Shown: positions 46,618 through 57,229, numbered from the stretch's first letter. The stretch is DNA of 64,000 nt from an uncultured Methanobrevibacter sp. (GCF_934746965.1 NZ_CAKVFS010000004.1:1-64000), one strand, 5' to 3'. A program made the numbers and translations. The notes: generated from the letters alone by a model not told the origin.

Positions 46618-47541
46618 ATGAAAATAACATTTTTAGGCACAGGAGGTGGAAGATTCTCAGCTATCAGTCAAAGAAGAATGACTGGTGGTTTTAGGATTGA
46701 TAATTTAAACGGAAAAAATTATCATGTTGACCCAGGTCCTGGAGCACTTGTTAGAACTTATCAATTTGGATTTGATCCAAGAAATTTAGATGGAGTATTT
46801 ATTTCTCATGCACACACTGATCATTATAATGATGCAGAAATTCTCATTGAAGCAATGACTCGTGGAATGACTAAAGAATATGGTGTTATCTTAGGTAATA
46901 AAAGTGTTCTTGATGGATTTGAAAGATGGGGGCCAGCTATCTCAAAATATCATCAAAGCCACTCTAAAAAATATGTTTTAGAGGAAAATAAATCTGAAAA
47001 TATTGGTGGTTTTTCAATTAAAGGTACTAAAACAATTCATGGTGATCCAAAAGGTATAGGTTTTCAAATTGATTATAAAGGTTTTAAAATATCTTATACT
47101 TCTGATACAGGATATTTTGAAGATTTGCCTAAATATCATGAAGGTGCAGATATTTTAATAGCTAGTGTTCTTAGGCCCGGAAATAAATCTATAAAAGGTC
47201 ATTTGTGTTCACGTAATTTTATAGAATTGTTAAAAAATGTAAAACCAAAATTAGCTATAATGACTCATTTTGGACTTAAAATGTTAAGTATTGATCCAAT
47301 TGATGAAGCAAAAAGAATAACTCGAGAAAGTGGTGTAAAAACATTAGCTGCTTTTGATGGAATGTCTTTTGAAGTTAACACTCAAAATCCTGTAAGAACT
47401 CGTATTAAAACTTTAAAAGATGTTAATTCTCAAATTCATAGTTCAAATATTGATTTAAATAAAAGAGAAAGAAAAAATACTTATCAGTCTTCATTAAGAA
47501 ATGGTGAAACTGATGAACTTACTATTGGAAAAAATGATTAA
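46618..47541 (+). CDS. Metallo-beta-lactamase fold hydrolase
   Basis: MBL-fold protein. Start [24 protein letters not shown]; zinc motif [13 protein letters not shown] at about residues 62-74; further ligands in [11 protein letters not shown] and MTHFGLKML. 307 aa. The C-terminal tail (from about residue 250) is basic and not part of the fold. Similar proteins act as phosphodiesterases or nucleases; the substrate here is unknown. AAGGAG precedes the ATG. Its 3' end overlaps the convergent aroC by 4 bp. Confidence 0.85.
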   Translation: MKITFLGTGGGRFSAISQRRMTGGFRIDNLNGKNYHVDPGPGALVRTYQFGFDPRNLDGVFISHAHTDHYNDAEILIEAMTRGMTKEYGVILGNKSVLDGFERWGPAISKYHQSHSKKYVLEENKSENIGGFSIKGTKTIHGDPKGIGFQIDYKGFKISYTSDTGYFEDLPKYHEGADILIASVLRPGNKSIKGHLCSRNFIELLKNVKPKLAIMTHFGLKMLSIDPIDEAKRITRESGVKTLAAFDGMSFEVNTQNPVRTRIKTLKDVNSQIHSSNIDLNKRERKNTYQSSLRNGETDELTIGKND

Positions 47542-48632
47542 ATTTTTAGATTTGATGGATTAATGTATCCTGATCGAATCATGTGGTCTGCAAGAACAAT
47601 AGCTACACTTGATTGTGCTACAACAGTAGCTCTAGGGCAAATACAAGGATCATGTCTTCCTTTAATGGTTATTTCTTCTTCTTTCATTTTTTCTAAATTC
47701 ACTGATTTTTGGCATTTTGATATTGATGGAGTTGGTTTAACTGCAATTCTTGAAATTATTGGCATGCCGTTACTTATTCCACCAATAATTCCACCAGAAC
47801 TATTTGTTGATGTGTAAATTTTATTATTTTCAATGTAATATTCATCGTTAATTTCTGATGCACAGCTGGTAGCTACATCAAAACCAAATCCAATTTCCAC
47901 ACCTTTTACTCCATTTATATTCATTAGGATTTTAGCTAAATCTCCATCAAGTCTTTCAAATACAGGTTCACCAAGGCCTGAAGGAACTCCAACAGCTACT
48001 GTTTCTACAATACCTCCAATTGAGTCTCCTTCTTGTTTTTTAGTTAAAATTAATTCTTCCATAGCTTTTGCAGCTTCTAAATCTCCACAACGCACAGAAT
48101 TTTTTTCAACATTTTCTTTTACAGTTTTAAAATCCTTACTATGAGCCATTATATTTCCAATTTGAACAACATGAGATATAATCTCAATATTTTTTGTTTT
48201 TAAAAGCTTTTGAGCTATTGCACCTGCAATCACGTGACCTATTGTGATTCGTCCACTTCCTCTGCCACCACCATTATAGTCATAGTTGCCGTATTTTTTC
48301 ATCCAACCATAATCGCCATGTGATGGTCTTGGGGTGTTTTTAAACATAGAATAATCTTTTGAATGTTGATTGTTATTGTAAACAACTCCAGTAATTGGTG
48401 TTCCATCTGTTTTACCTTCAAAAATTCCAGATAAAATTTGAACTTCATCAGATTCTTTACGGGGAGTTGTCACACTACTTGTTCCAGGTTTTCTTTTATC
48501 TAATTCCTTTTGAATATCTTCTTGACTTAATTCAAGATTAGCAGGACAACCGTCAATAACTGCTCCAACTGCTTTTCCATGACTGGTACCAAAACTAGTC
48601 ACTGAAAACATTTTTCCAATAGTATTTGCCAT
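47538..48632 (-). CDS. aroC: Chorismate synthase
   Basis: Forms chorismate from EPSP with reduced FMN, the last step of the shikimate pathway. Family blocks: [24 protein letters not shown] (residues 12-35), [77 protein letters not shown] and [16 protein letters not shown], which include the active-site His, Arg and Asp residues. 364 aa. GGAGG lies 8 nt before the ATG. It is convergent with the MBL gene and divergent from the glycosylase gene. Confidence 0.96.
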   Translation of the reverse strand: MANTIGKMFSVTSFGTSHGKAVGAVIDGCPANLELSQEDIQKELDKRKPGTSSVTTPRKESDEVQILSGIFEGKTDGTPITGVVYNNNQHSKDYSMFKNTPRPSHGDYGWMKKYGNYDYNGGGRGSGRITIGHVIAGAIAQKLLKTKNIEIISHVVQIGNIMAHSKDFKTVKENVEKNSVRCGDLEAAKAMEELILTKKQEGDSIGGIVETVAVGVPSGLGEPVFERLDGDLAKILMNINGVKGVEIGFGFDVATSCASEINDEYYIENNKIYTSTNSSGGIIGGISNGMPIISRIAVKPTPSISKCQKSVNLEKMKEEEITIKGRHDPCICPRATVVAQSSVAIVLADHMIRSGYINPSNLKI

Positions 48633-48711
48633 TAATTATTTCCTCCATAATAAAAATCTTATATTCAATAATAATATAATATAAATCTAATAAATGTTTT
48701 GTTGATTTTTT

Positions 48712-49422
48712 ATGTCTGAAAATAATATAAATTTAATCTATAATAAATTACTTGAAAAATATTCTTATCAGGGTTGGTGGCCTCTTTTAAGTTATCAGGG
48801 AATTAATCCTACTAAAACTGGGGCTATTGAAGGTTATCATCCAAAAGATTATAGTTTTCCAAAAAATTCAAATGAACAATTTGAAATTATAATGGGATCT
48901 ATTTTAACTCAAAATACTTCTTGGCCTTCAGTTGAAAAGGCATTAAAAAATTTAAGTATTTTAACAGAATTTTCACCTAAAAGTATTCTTAAATTAGCTA
49001 ATTCAAATGAAAATGAATTTAAACAAGCTATTAAGGTAGCAGGATATTTCAATCAAAAATTTAATTATCTTAAAAATATTGCAGAATTTTATATTTCCTT
49101 AGAGGGCAGAGTTCCATCTAGAAAGGAAATATTGAAAGTCAAAGGTGTTGGTAATGAAACAGCAGATTCTATTTTACTTTTTGCATATAAACAAAAAGAA
49201 TTTAAAGTTGATGCTTATACTAAACGAATATTTTCATATTTGGGTTATTTTGATGAAAAAGAAAAATATATGTATATTAAAAAATTATTTGAAGATAATT
49301 TTAAAGGTACTGTTAATGAATATCAGGAGTATCATGCTTTAATTGTAGAACATGCAAAACATTACTATTTAAAAAAGCCTTATGGTGTTGAAGATAAACT
49401 TTTAGATGAATTTAAAATATAA
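48712..49422 (+). CDS. Endonuclease III-like HhH-GPD DNA glycosylase without Fe-S cluster
   Basis: Base-excision repair protein. The HhH-GPD core is clear: FEIIMGSILTQNTSWPSVEKALKNL, LKVKGVGNETADSILLFAY (helix-hairpin-helix) and FKVDAYTKRIF with the catalytic Asp. The position of the Nth lyase Lys is Glu (VGNETA), and the C-terminal four-Cys cluster of Nth is absent. This fits the MagIII-like/endonuclease III-related group, which removes alkylated bases. 236 aa. The N-terminus has YSYQGWWPLLSYQG. Substrate inferred from the group. Confidence 0.82.
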   Translation: MSENNINLIYNKLLEKYSYQGWWPLLSYQGINPTKTGAIEGYHPKDYSFPKNSNEQFEIIMGSILTQNTSWPSVEKALKNLSILTEFSPKSILKLANSNENEFKQAIKVAGYFNQKFNYLKNIAEFYISLEGRVPSRKEILKVKGVGNETADSILLFAYKQKEFKVDAYTKRIFSYLGYFDEKEKYMYIKKLFEDNFKGTVNEYQEYHALIVEHAKHYYLKKPYGVEDKLLDEFKI

Positions 49423-49467
49423 TAAATATTAAGTGTAATATTTTACTAATTATTATATGGTGAAAAA

Positions 49468-50469
49468 ATGGTATTTCCAGTTACAAGAATGAGAAGATAT
49501 AGAAAAAACTCTAAAATTAGGAATATTGTACGTGAAACTAAATTAAATAAAGAAGATTTAATTTATCCTATTTTTTTCAAAGAAGAACTTAAAGATGATG
49601 AAAAAGAACCTATTGAATCTATGCCTGGGGAATATAGATATTCTTTAGATGCAGGAGTTAAATTTGCAAAACAATTAGAAGAAAAAGGCTTAAAATCCAT
49701 AATTGTTTTTGGAGTTCCGTTACCTGAAACTAAAGATGAAGTAGCTACTCCAGATTATTCATCCACTGGAATAGTTCAAAAAGCAATTCGTGAACTTAAA
49801 AAACAAACTAATTTAGTTATAATTGGTGATGTATGTTTATGTCAATATACTTCTCATGGACATTGTGGTTTAATTAAAGAAAATAATGATAATGATGATG
49901 GAATTGAAATATTAAATGATGAATCATTAAAATATATTGCTAAGGTTGCTGTTTCTTATGCTGAAGCAGGTGCAGATATTGTAGCTCCTTCTGATATGAT
50001 GGATGGTAGAGTTGATGCTATTAGAACAGCATTAGATGAAAATGGATTTTACAATGTTATGATTATGTCATATTCTGCAAAATATGCTTCTGCGTTTTAT
50101 GAACCATTTAGAGCAGCTGCAGACTCTTCACCAAGTCATGGAAATCGTAAAAGTTATCAAATGGATCCTGCAAATGCACTTGAAGCAATTAGGGAATGTG
50201 AACTTGATGTAATTGAAGGTGCTGACTTTTTAATGGTTAAACCTGCTTTACCTTATTTGGATATTATTAAAACAGTTAGAGAAGAATTTACTTTACCTTT
50301 AGTTAGTTATAATGTAAGTGGAGAATATTCTATGATTATGGCAGCTATTGAAAAAGGATTTTTAACTGAAAATGCAATTTTAGAATCATTACTTTCAATT
50401 AAAAGAGCAGGATCTGATTTAATAATTACTAATTTTGCATCATATGTACTTTTAAATGATTTACTTTAA
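49468..50469 (+). CDS. hemB: Porphobilinogen synthase (ALA dehydratase)
   Basis: Condenses two 5-aminolevulinate molecules in tetrapyrrole synthesis (F430, cobamides). [12 protein letters not shown] and [10 protein letters not shown] at the start, the Cys-rich zinc site [12 protein letters not shown] (near residues 120-131), the Lys in [16 protein letters not shown] and the Schiff-base Lys in [14 protein letters not shown] are present. 333 aa. GGTGAAAAA precedes the ATG. A CitG-like gene begins 10 bp downstream. Confidence 0.95.
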   Translation: MVFPVTRMRRYRKNSKIRNIVRETKLNKEDLIYPIFFKEELKDDEKEPIESMPGEYRYSLDAGVKFAKQLEEKGLKSIIVFGVPLPETKDEVATPDYSSTGIVQKAIRELKKQTNLVIIGDVCLCQYTSHGHCGLIKENNDNDDGIEILNDESLKYIAKVAVSYAEAGADIVAPSDMMDGRVDAIRTALDENGFYNVMIMSYSAKYASAFYEPFRAAADSSPSHGNRKSYQMDPANALEAIRECELDVIEGADFLMVKPALPYLDIIKTVREEFTLPLVSYNVSGEYSMIMAAIEKGFLTENAILESLLSIKRAGSDLIITNFASYVLLNDLL

Positions 50470-50478
50470 GTTGATAAT

Positions 50479-51363
50479 ATGAATTCAAAAACAATAGCTA
50501 AGATAGCTCAAATTGCATCAGCATTAGAAGTAAGTGGATATCCAAAACCAGGTAATGTTCATAGAACTCGTGATTTTGAAGATATGGAATTTGAAGATTT
50601 TATAATAAGTGGAATTGTAATTGGGGATACTATTGAAGAAGCAACTTCTAAAGTCGATGAAAATAATCTTCAAAATGCAAAATTGGGTAAATATATCTTA
50701 AATGCTGTTAAAGAGACTGACAAATGGGTAGCTAATAATACAAATCTTGGAATTGTGATGATGTTAACTCCAATAGCGTGTGGAGCAGCTATTAGTGATA
50801 ATTTCTCTCAACTTAGACAGAATATGATTAAATTAATGGAAGCAACAACTGTTGAGGATGCAGTTGATTTATATGATGCAATTAATATTGCAGATGCTGG
50901 AGGAATGGGTGATCAAGAAGAATATGATGTAGCTAGCGAAAACGCAAAAGAAGAGTTGAGGATAAATAAACAAACTATGTTTGATGTTTTAAAAATTTCA
51001 GCACCATGGGATAGATTAGCTAATGAAATGACTAGTGGAATGCCAGTTGTTTTTGAGATTGGTTATCCAACATATGATGATTTAAAAAGAAGCACAACAT
51101 CTAACAAAGCATGTGTTTTAACATTTTTAACAATTCTTAGTGAAATTCCAGATACTTTAATTTCAAGAAAATATGGTGATGATAAAGCAAGTGAAGTATC
51201 TAGTCAAGCAAAAGAATTACTTAGCTTTAAAGATGATGTTGATTTTGAAAATAAATTAAATGAATTTGATGAATATTTATATAAAAATAAGTTAAATCCT
51301 GGAACTACTGCAGATTTAACTGCTGCTTCTATTTTTGTTAGCTATTTAAAATTAAATTTTTAA
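50479..51363 (+). CDS. Triphosphoribosyl-dephospho-CoA synthase family protein (CitG/MdcB-like)
   Basis: Family member recognised by ASALEVSGYPKPGNVHRTRDFED near the start, GIVIGDTIEEATSK, NTNLGIVMMLTPIACGA (residues 88-104) and AINIADAGGMG. In bacteria CitG/MdcB makes the prosthetic group of citrate or malonate decarboxylase; no citrate lyase gene is in the window, and methanogens generally lack it. The archaeal substrate is therefore unknown. 294 aa. Co-transcribed with hemB (9 bp gap), which suggests a cofactor-related job. Confidence 0.82.
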   Translation: MNSKTIAKIAQIASALEVSGYPKPGNVHRTRDFEDMEFEDFIISGIVIGDTIEEATSKVDENNLQNAKLGKYILNAVKETDKWVANNTNLGIVMMLTPIACGAAISDNFSQLRQNMIKLMEATTVEDAVDLYDAINIADAGGMGDQEEYDVASENAKEELRINKQTMFDVLKISAPWDRLANEMTSGMPVVFEIGYPTYDDLKRSTTSNKACVLTFLTILSEIPDTLISRKYGDDKASEVSSQAKELLSFKDDVDFENKLNEFDEYLYKNKLNPGTTADLTAASIFVSYLKLNF

Positions 51364-51394
51364 ATTTATTTTTTAAATATTAATTTAGCTAACA

Positions 51395-51402
51395 TTTATA
51401 AA
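51395..51402 (+). promoter_or_regulatory. TATA box of pheS
   Basis: TTTATAAA, 48-55 bp before the pheS ATG, in the gap after the CitG-like gene. AAGGTG serves as ribosome binding site. Confidence 0.5.
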
Positions 51403-51449
51403 TTCTATTTACATATATTATAATATTATTTATTATTTAAGGTGTTTAA

Positions 51450-52994
51450 ATGAGTGGGGATATTAAAAAAACCATTAGTGAATTACATATTTATGAAAAA
51501 AAACTTTTAAAAGAATTAGAAAATAATCCTAATGCAACTCCAGAAGAAATAGCTAAGACTACAGGCATGGATGTTAAATCTGTTATGAGTGCAGCAGGTT
51601 CTCTTGCATCAAAAGATATTATTGAAGTAGATAAAGATGTTGAAGAAATTATTTCTTTAACTACTGATGGAAATGAATATGCAAATGAAGGACTTCCGGA
51701 ACGTAAAATTCTCAGAGTATTATCTTCTAAAAAAGAAATGAATATGGGTGAGTTAGCTAAAGATGCTGATATTGATAAAAAAGAAACTAATATTGCTATT
51801 GGTTGGTTAGTTCGTAAAAATTGGGCTAAAATCAATAAAGGTATTGTAACTATAACTGATCATGGTCAAGAATCTTTTAAAAACTTAGGAACTGATGAAA
51901 AATTATTAAAACACTTGGAAGAAGCTAAAAATTCTATTAAAAGTAATTTACCTCCTGAATTATTAGATGGATTTAAAAAACTTAATGATAGGAAAAATAT
52001 TTTAAATATTAAGAAAAACACCTCACACTCTTTTAAAATATTAAATAAAGGTGAAGCTATATTAAAAGAAGGTTTCACTATTCGCGAACAAGCTACTCAG
52101 TTAACACACCAACAATTAAAAGATGGGCAATGGAAAGAATTGGAATATCGTCCTTATGATATTAATGCAGAGGCTCCTAAATTTTTCCCAGGTAAAAAAC
52201 ATCCTTTAAGAGAAATCATTGATGAAATCAGAGAAATTTTCTTAAATATGGGGTTCAGCGAAGAAAATGGATCTATTGTTGCTTCTGCATTCTGGAACTT
52301 TGATTCTTTATTCCAGCCTCAAGATCATGCGGCACGTGAAATGCAAGATACTTTCTATGTTAAAAATCCATTGACTTGTGATTTGCCTGATCAAACATTA
52401 GTTGATGAAACTGCTGAAGTTCATAATACTGGTGGAGATACTGGTTCTACTGGTTGGCAATATGATTGGGATGAAGATGTTGCAAAACAAACAGTTCTAA
52501 GAACACATACTACTGGAATTTCAACAAGATATTTATATGAACATGAAGCTCCATTTAAAATGTTTTCAGTAGGTAGGGTATTTAGAAGAGAAACTATTAC
52601 TTATAAACATTTACCTGAATTCCATCAAGTTGAAGGACTTGTTGGTGGTGAAGGTGTCAATTATCAAAATTTAATGGGCTTTTTAAAAGAATTCTATAAA
52701 AAATTAGGTTTTGAAGTTAGATTTAGACCAGCGTACTTCCCATATACTTATTTATCTACTGAATGTGAAGTTTACTTAGAAGATAAAGAAAGTTGGATTG
52801 AACTTGGAGGTTCTGGAATGTTTAGACCAGAAGTTCTCAAACCTTTAGGTGTAAATGTCCCTGTTCTTGCTTTTGGTTTAGGTATTGAAAGATTAGCTAT
52901 GATTAGATATGATATTTCTGATATTCGTATGCTTTATAAAAGTGATATTAATTGGCTTCGTGAGTTACCTATTACAAATGGAGTTAGATTATAA
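51450..52994 (+). CDS. pheS: Phenylalanyl-tRNA synthetase alpha subunit
   Basis: Catalytic subunit of the heterotetrameric PheRS. The N-terminal about 200 residues hold winged-helix tRNA/DNA-binding-like modules (e.g. [28 protein letters not shown]), as in archaeal and eukaryotic forms. The class II catalytic core (about 225-514) has motif 2 [28 protein letters not shown] and motif 3 [18 protein letters not shown]. 514 aa. The beta subunit gene is not in the window. The stop is directly followed by the ATG of exonuclease III. Confidence 0.95.
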   Translation: MSGDIKKTISELHIYEKKLLKELENNPNATPEEIAKTTGMDVKSVMSAAGSLASKDIIEVDKDVEEIISLTTDGNEYANEGLPERKILRVLSSKKEMNMGELAKDADIDKKETNIAIGWLVRKNWAKINKGIVTITDHGQESFKNLGTDEKLLKHLEEAKNSIKSNLPPELLDGFKKLNDRKNILNIKKNTSHSFKILNKGEAILKEGFTIREQATQLTHQQLKDGQWKELEYRPYDINAEAPKFFPGKKHPLREIIDEIREIFLNMGFSEENGSIVASAFWNFDSLFQPQDHAAREMQDTFYVKNPLTCDLPDQTLVDETAEVHNTGGDTGSTGWQYDWDEDVAKQTVLRTHTTGISTRYLYEHEAPFKMFSVGRVFRRETITYKHLPEFHQVEGLVGGEGVNYQNLMGFLKEFYKKLGFEVRFRPAYFPYTYLSTECEVYLEDKESWIELGGSGMFRPEVLKPLGVNVPVLAFGLGIERLAMIRYDISDIRMLYKSDINWLRELPITNGVRL

Positions 52995-53768
52995 ATGTCT
53001 ATTAAGCTAGTTTCATGGAATGTTAATGGTATTAGAGCAGTTAGCAAAAAAACAGAGTTTTGGGATTGGTTTGATAACACTACTGCAGATATCATTAACT
53101 TTCAGGAAGTTAGAGCTACTCAAGAAAATATTCCTGAAAAACTAGCTAATGTAAATGGTTTTAATTTATATATTAATGAAGCTCAAAAAAAGGGATATAG
53201 TGGTGTTAGTACTTACTCTAAAATTAAACCTATGAATGTTGTCAGAGGTTTGGGAGTGGAAGAACTAGATAAAGAAGGTCGTGTACTAAGGCTTGAATAT
53301 CCTGATTTTACTCTTTTTAATATTTATTTTCCAAATAGTGGGATGAAAGCTAAGAGATTGGATTATAAATTAGATTTTTGTAATGCTTTATTGGATTTAC
53401 TTAAAGATTTAAAAAATCAAGGTCAAAATTTAATTGTCACTGGTGATGTTAATATAGCTCATAATCCTATTGATGTTTATAATCCTGATAATTGTGAAGG
53501 TAAATCTGGTTATCTTATTGAAGAAAGAGAATGGTTGGATGAATTATTGTCTAATGGGTTTGTAGATACTTTTAGGATGTTTGATGAATCTGGTGATAAT
53601 TTTACCTGGTGGAGTTATAGGACTCGTGCTAGAGACCGTAATGCTGGTTGGAGATTGGATTATTTCTTTGTAAATGAAGAATTTAAAAATAAAGTAAAAT
53701 CAGCAACCATAAAAAATAATGTTTTTGGTTCTGATCATTGTCCAGTTACTTTAGAATTAGATTTATAA
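52995..53768 (+). CDS. xthA: Exodeoxyribonuclease III (AP endonuclease)
   Basis: EEP-family DNA repair nuclease. The order of catalytic motifs is complete: LVSWNVNGIRAV (Asn), NFQEVRA (Glu), YSGVSTYSK, VTGDVNIAH (Asp, Asn), RNAGWRLDYFFV and the final GSDHCPV (Asp-His). 257 aa. The start codon abuts the pheS stop, so the two are co-translated. Its 3' end overlaps the convergent HAD gene by 6 bp. Together with the glycosylase at 48712 and PolB2 it adds a DNA repair theme. Confidence 0.94.
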   Translation: MSIKLVSWNVNGIRAVSKKTEFWDWFDNTTADIINFQEVRATQENIPEKLANVNGFNLYINEAQKKGYSGVSTYSKIKPMNVVRGLGVEELDKEGRVLRLEYPDFTLFNIYFPNSGMKAKRLDYKLDFCNALLDLLKDLKNQGQNLIVTGDVNIAHNPIDVYNPDNCEGKSGYLIEEREWLDELLSNGFVDTFRMFDESGDNFTWWSYRTRARDRNAGWRLDYFFVNEEFKNKVKSATIKNNVFGSDHCPVTLELDL

Positions 53769-54464
53769 TATTGTGTTAACATCACCAATATTTTCAATAA
53801 TAGTAATGTCTAATTGTTCTTTTCTGATATACATTCTATCTTCTTCAGTAACATCAGAATTAACAAGTATTGCACTCATTCCTGCATTTACTGCTCCAAG
53901 TGCATCTTCTTTAAATTTATTTCCAATCATTATTGATTTTTCAGGATCTCCATTCATTTTTCTTAATGCAACATCAAATATTAATTTATCTGGTTTTTTC
54001 TTTCCAACTTCTTCGGAGGTTATTACAGCATCAAAAAATGAATAAACATTAAGTCTTACTAATTTTTCCCATTGTTTTATTGTAATTCCATTGGAAATCA
54101 CACCTAAGCGATATCCTTGACTTTTAAGATAAATTAATGTGTCAATAGTTTCGGCAAATGGTCTTAAAAGAGCTATTTTGACATTATGGTATGTAATCAT
54201 TCCTAAAGCTACAAGCATGGGATCTTCATGGCCTAGAACTACTTCTGTTAATATGTTAAAGTGTTTACCGTAATTTGAACCTTTTTGTCTTATGATTGTT
54301 TTTAAAACACCGTAAGCTTCATCTTTATCTAAAGGTAATCCATTATCTACCATTAATTCAATAGCTGCTTTTCTTGCAGTTTGTGCAAATGTTGAAGTGT
54401 CAAGTAATGTATCATCAACATCGAAAAATACAACACGGTCGTCATCAGGGTTATTGTGCATCAT
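53763..54464 (-). CDS. HAD superfamily hydrolase, subfamily IA
   Basis: Phosphatase-like HAD protein. Motif I RVVFFDVDDTLLDTS (residues 10-24), motif II YRLGVISNGITIKQ with the Ser, motif III Lys in GKKKPDKLIFD and motif IV IMIGNKFKEDALGA are visible, and a helical cap lies between motifs I and II. 233 aa, similar to the archaeal TIGR02253-type group. Substrate unknown. It follows polB2 on the minus strand with a 38-bp gap. Confidence 0.88.
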   Translation of the reverse strand: MMHNNPDDDRVVFFDVDDTLLDTSTFAQTARKAAIELMVDNGLPLDKDEAYGVLKTIIRQKGSNYGKHFNILTEVVLGHEDPMLVALGMITYHNVKIALLRPFAETIDTLIYLKSQGYRLGVISNGITIKQWEKLVRLNVYSFFDAVITSEEVGKKKPDKLIFDVALRKMNGDPEKSIMIGNKFKEDALGAVNAGMSAILVNSDVTEEDRMYIRKEQLDITIIENIGDVNTIL

Positions 54465-54502
54465 TATATCTACTTTATATTTTATTGTTATTTAAAGTTT
54501 TA

Positions 54503-55186
54503 TTAGAAGAATGCATCTAAACTTGTTTGTTTTTCTCCTTTTGCTAAATCTTCTAAATCTTGTTTTGTATAACCTAAAGAGTACATTATTCTTCCAACAG
54601 CAGGAATCATCTGATTGTTGATATAATAATCTCTATCATATTCTAATCCTTCACTGTATTCGTAAGGGACTGCTCTTTGGCTAATTGACCCTTTTCCTTT
54701 TGTAATTATATATTGGATTATCGTTCCTTTACTTACTTTAATTCCATGTTCTTCCATTTTTTTAGCTGCAATTACGTGTGGACCAATTTGTTTATAATCA
54801 GTTAAAGGTTTTGTAATCTGTGTATGGATTATTAGTTCTTTACCTTCAATTTTCCCAGATTTAAGTCTTTTTAAAACTTCTTTAACAGTATTGATGGCTT
54901 TTTTTGTATTACCTTCTTTTAAAATATCCATTAATATGTTTTCTTGTGTTTGTTTTACAATTGGTGCCCAGTCTCTTCTAACTAACTCCAAACCTTTTGC
55001 TATAATTTCTCCATCTTCTATAACTGCATATCTTTTTTTACTTACAAAAAATCCTCGTCTATAGAATCCTTCATACTCTAATTCCATTATATCTGGGAGT
55101 GTTGCATTAAGTTGAGTTATGAATTTTTGAGCTTGACTTTTAATTTCAGCTTCTAATTCTTGTTGTTCTTTTGTTTCTTCTGGCAA
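54503..55186 (-). CDS. polB2: DNA polymerase B small subunit PolB2 (split family B polymerase)
   Basis: C-terminal part of a family B DNA polymerase encoded as a separate gene, as established for Methanobacteriales. Residues 40-75 carry the KKRYA motif (50-54) and GLELVRRDWAP of the palm-thumb border; the rest is thumb. The last eight residues QTSLDAFF form a PCNA-binding PIP box. 227 aa. The start is TTG 55186, with GGTG 8 nt upstream and no ATG alternative. The large PolB1 subunit is not in this window. It is not a broken gene: length and ends match the known split form. Confidence 0.9.
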   Translation of the reverse strand: MPEETKEQQELEAEIKSQAQKFITQLNATLPDIMELEYEGFYRRGFFVSKKRYAVIEDGEIIAKGLELVRRDWAPIVKQTQENILMDILKEGNTKKAINTVKEVLKRLKSGKIEGKELIIHTQITKPLTDYKQIGPHVIAAKKMEEHGIKVSKGTIIQYIITKGKGSISQRAVPYEYSEGLEYDRDYYINNQMIPAVGRIMYSLGYTKQDLEDLAKGEKQTSLDAFF

Positions 55187-55410
55187 TTTTTTAACACCAA
55201 ATTTATTTTTACTTAATTTATTATTATGGTTTTGATAATTTAAATTATTATGCCTTTGAAAAATTTATCTAGTTTAAAATTGTTTATTTATTAAAAATTG
55301 CTTTCAAAATTAGTTATTTACTTAAAAAATATTTTTAAATTATTATCAAATGCTCTTAGTGATTAATTATTTATTTCATGGAATTATAACAATATGTGAG
55401 GCGATATGTT

Positions 55411-55758
55411 ATGAAAACTCAAAGATTAATTTCTAGCTATGATGAAATAAATGATATTTTTTATGGGAAAATCGACGGTAAAAATGGTTATTTTGCAAAT
55501 TATGCTGTAAATAAAGGTATTTTTATAAATATTGATAAAAATGGATTTCCAGTGTCCTTTTTTATAAATCATGCATCTAATGTCTTACATATAAGTAAGG
55601 AAATTTTGGAAGAATCTAATGTTAAAGTGGGAATTGATTGTGATAATATTTCAATAATATTTAATATATTTATAAACAATGTAAAAATTTATAATGGTAA
55701 ATTTGAAAATAATTATAAAATTCCTGCTTTTAATTTCATGTTAGATACAAACTATTAA
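55411..55758 (+). CDS. Hypothetical protein, DUF2283-like pattern
   Basis: 115 residues from ATG 55411. The start ISSYDEINDIFYGKIDGKNGYF resembles the YDEeaDvlyi opening of DUF2283-type small proteins; the rest (GIFINIDKNGFPVSFFINHASNVL) is beta-rich. GAGGCGAT precedes this ATG; an in-frame GTG at 55396 is part of that site. It stands alone between polB2 and the Ig-repeat operon; the 224-bp AT-rich spacer before it shows nothing else. Function unknown. Confidence 0.6.
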   Translation: MKTQRLISSYDEINDIFYGKIDGKNGYFANYAVNKGIFINIDKNGFPVSFFINHASNVLHISKEILEESNVKVGIDCDNISIIFNIFINNVKIYNGKFENNYKIPAFNFMLDTNY

Positions 55759-55836
55759 AGGAAATATTTTTTCCTTTTTTAATTATTCCAATATATTTAT
55801 TATTTATTTTTAATAGACTAATAAATAGTGATGAGG

Positions 55837-57228
55837 ATGAATAAAAAATTAATGTTTGTTTTGTGTTTGCTTTTATTATTTATTATTCCAGCAGCATCAG
55901 CGAATAATACAACTGATATAGAAGTAGATACAACATTTGATAATGAATTACAAAATGTAAATTCTTCAATTGTTGAAGATAACTATGAAGGTGAACAAGC
56001 TGTTTTATCAGTTCCTGATGTTGATATGTATTATCATGATGGCACTAAATTAGTAATTAATTTAAGTGATGCAAATGGTAATCCATTAGCTAATAAATCA
56101 GTAAGTGTCTTAATTAATGGGGTAAACATGGTTCGTAATACTGCTGAAAATGGTACTATAGCTATTTCTATTAATTTGGAAAGCAATATTTACAATATCA
56201 CTACATGTTATAAAGAGGATAATATTACAGTTAATTCAATTGTAAATGTTAAATCAACTATTGAAAGCTATGATATTGTTAAAATATTTAGAAATCAAAC
56301 TCAATTTCATGTTACATTTGTAGATAATGTTGGAAACTTGATTAATAATGCTGATGTAAGATTTAATATTAATGGAGTATTTTATACTAAAAAAACTAAT
56401 AAATCTGGTGTAGCTACTTTAAATATCAATTTAAATCCAGGAACATATATTATTACAACTACAAATCCAATTACTGGTGAACAAAAAGGAAATAATATTA
56501 CAGTTAAACCAAATATTGTTGATAATAAAAATCTTATAAAATACTTTAGAAATGATTCTCAATATCATGTTAAAATACTTGATGGTATGGGAAATACTGT
56601 TGGAAGTGGTGTAAATGTCACATTCAATATAAATGGAGTATTTTATACAAGAACAACTAATGCTAGTGGAATAGCTACTTTAGCTATTAATTTAAATCCT
56701 GGAAATTATATTATAACTGCCATATATAATGAGTGTATGGTTTCTAATAATATAAGTGTTTTACAAACAATACTTTCTTATGATGGAAATATAACTCAAG
56801 GGCATTGTTTTTATGTAACTACTCTTGATAATCAAGGTAAAATATTACCTAATCAAAATGTTACCTTTAATATAAATGGAGTGTTTTATGAAAAAATATC
56901 AAATGATAAAGGAATAGCTAAGTTAACTATTAATTTAAATCTTGGTGAGTATATTATAACTTCTGAATATAATGGTTGTTTTGTATCTAATATTATAGTT
57001 GTTAATAAGTCACAAATCCATCCAAATCCTGGGGATAATAGCCATGCAAGTAGCAGTATATCTGCACCGAATTTTAATTTAAAAGATTTAGTTCAAGATG
57101 GATATTATGCAGGAACTCCTGTTTATGATGGAAATTATTATCATGTACCTATTTATGATGAAAATGGAACTTTAGTAGATTCTGTTATAATTAATCCATA
57201 TAATGGTGAAGTTTTAGGAAGAGGTTAA
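55837..57228 (+). CDS. Secreted Ig-like repeat protein (adhesin-like)
   Basis: A clear signal peptide (MNKKLMFVLCLLLLFIIPAASA) precedes an exported protein of 463 residues. Four or so Ig-like repeats of about 85 residues follow, each with NxxFNINGVFYxxxTNxxGxAxLxINLNPGxYIIT, the same repeat as in the C-terminus of the giant protein at 179-5539. The last about 60 residues (DLVQDGYYAGTPVYDGNYYHVPIYDENG...VDSVIINPYNGEV) form a different end domain. There is no membrane anchor. ATG 55837 has GTGAT 4 nt upstream; ATG 55831 is possible. The ABC ATPase gene begins 1 bp after the stop. Confidence 0.82.
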   Translation: MNKKLMFVLCLLLLFIIPAASANNTTDIEVDTTFDNELQNVNSSIVEDNYEGEQAVLSVPDVDMYYHDGTKLVINLSDANGNPLANKSVSVLINGVNMVRNTAENGTIAISINLESNIYNITTCYKEDNITVNSIVNVKSTIESYDIVKIFRNQTQFHVTFVDNVGNLINNADVRFNINGVFYTKKTNKSGVATLNINLNPGTYIITTTNPITGEQKGNNITVKPNIVDNKNLIKYFRNDSQYHVKILDGMGNTVGSGVNVTFNINGVFYTRTTNASGIATLAINLNPGNYIITAIYNECMVSNNISVLQTILSYDGNITQGHCFYVTTLDNQGKILPNQNVTFNINGVFYEKISNDKGIAKLTINLNLGEYIITSEYNGCFVSNIIVVNKSQIHPNPGDNSHASSSISAPNFNLKDLVQDGYYAGTPVYDGNYYHVPIYDENGTLVDSVIINPYNGEVLGRG

Positions 57229-57229
57229 A

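Noticed and set aside
54503..55186. Family B DNA polymerase fragment as a pseudogene
   Set aside because: Methanobacteriales are known to encode their family B polymerase as two polypeptides; this one has the expected length, a start signal and an intact PIP box, so it is the normal small subunit.
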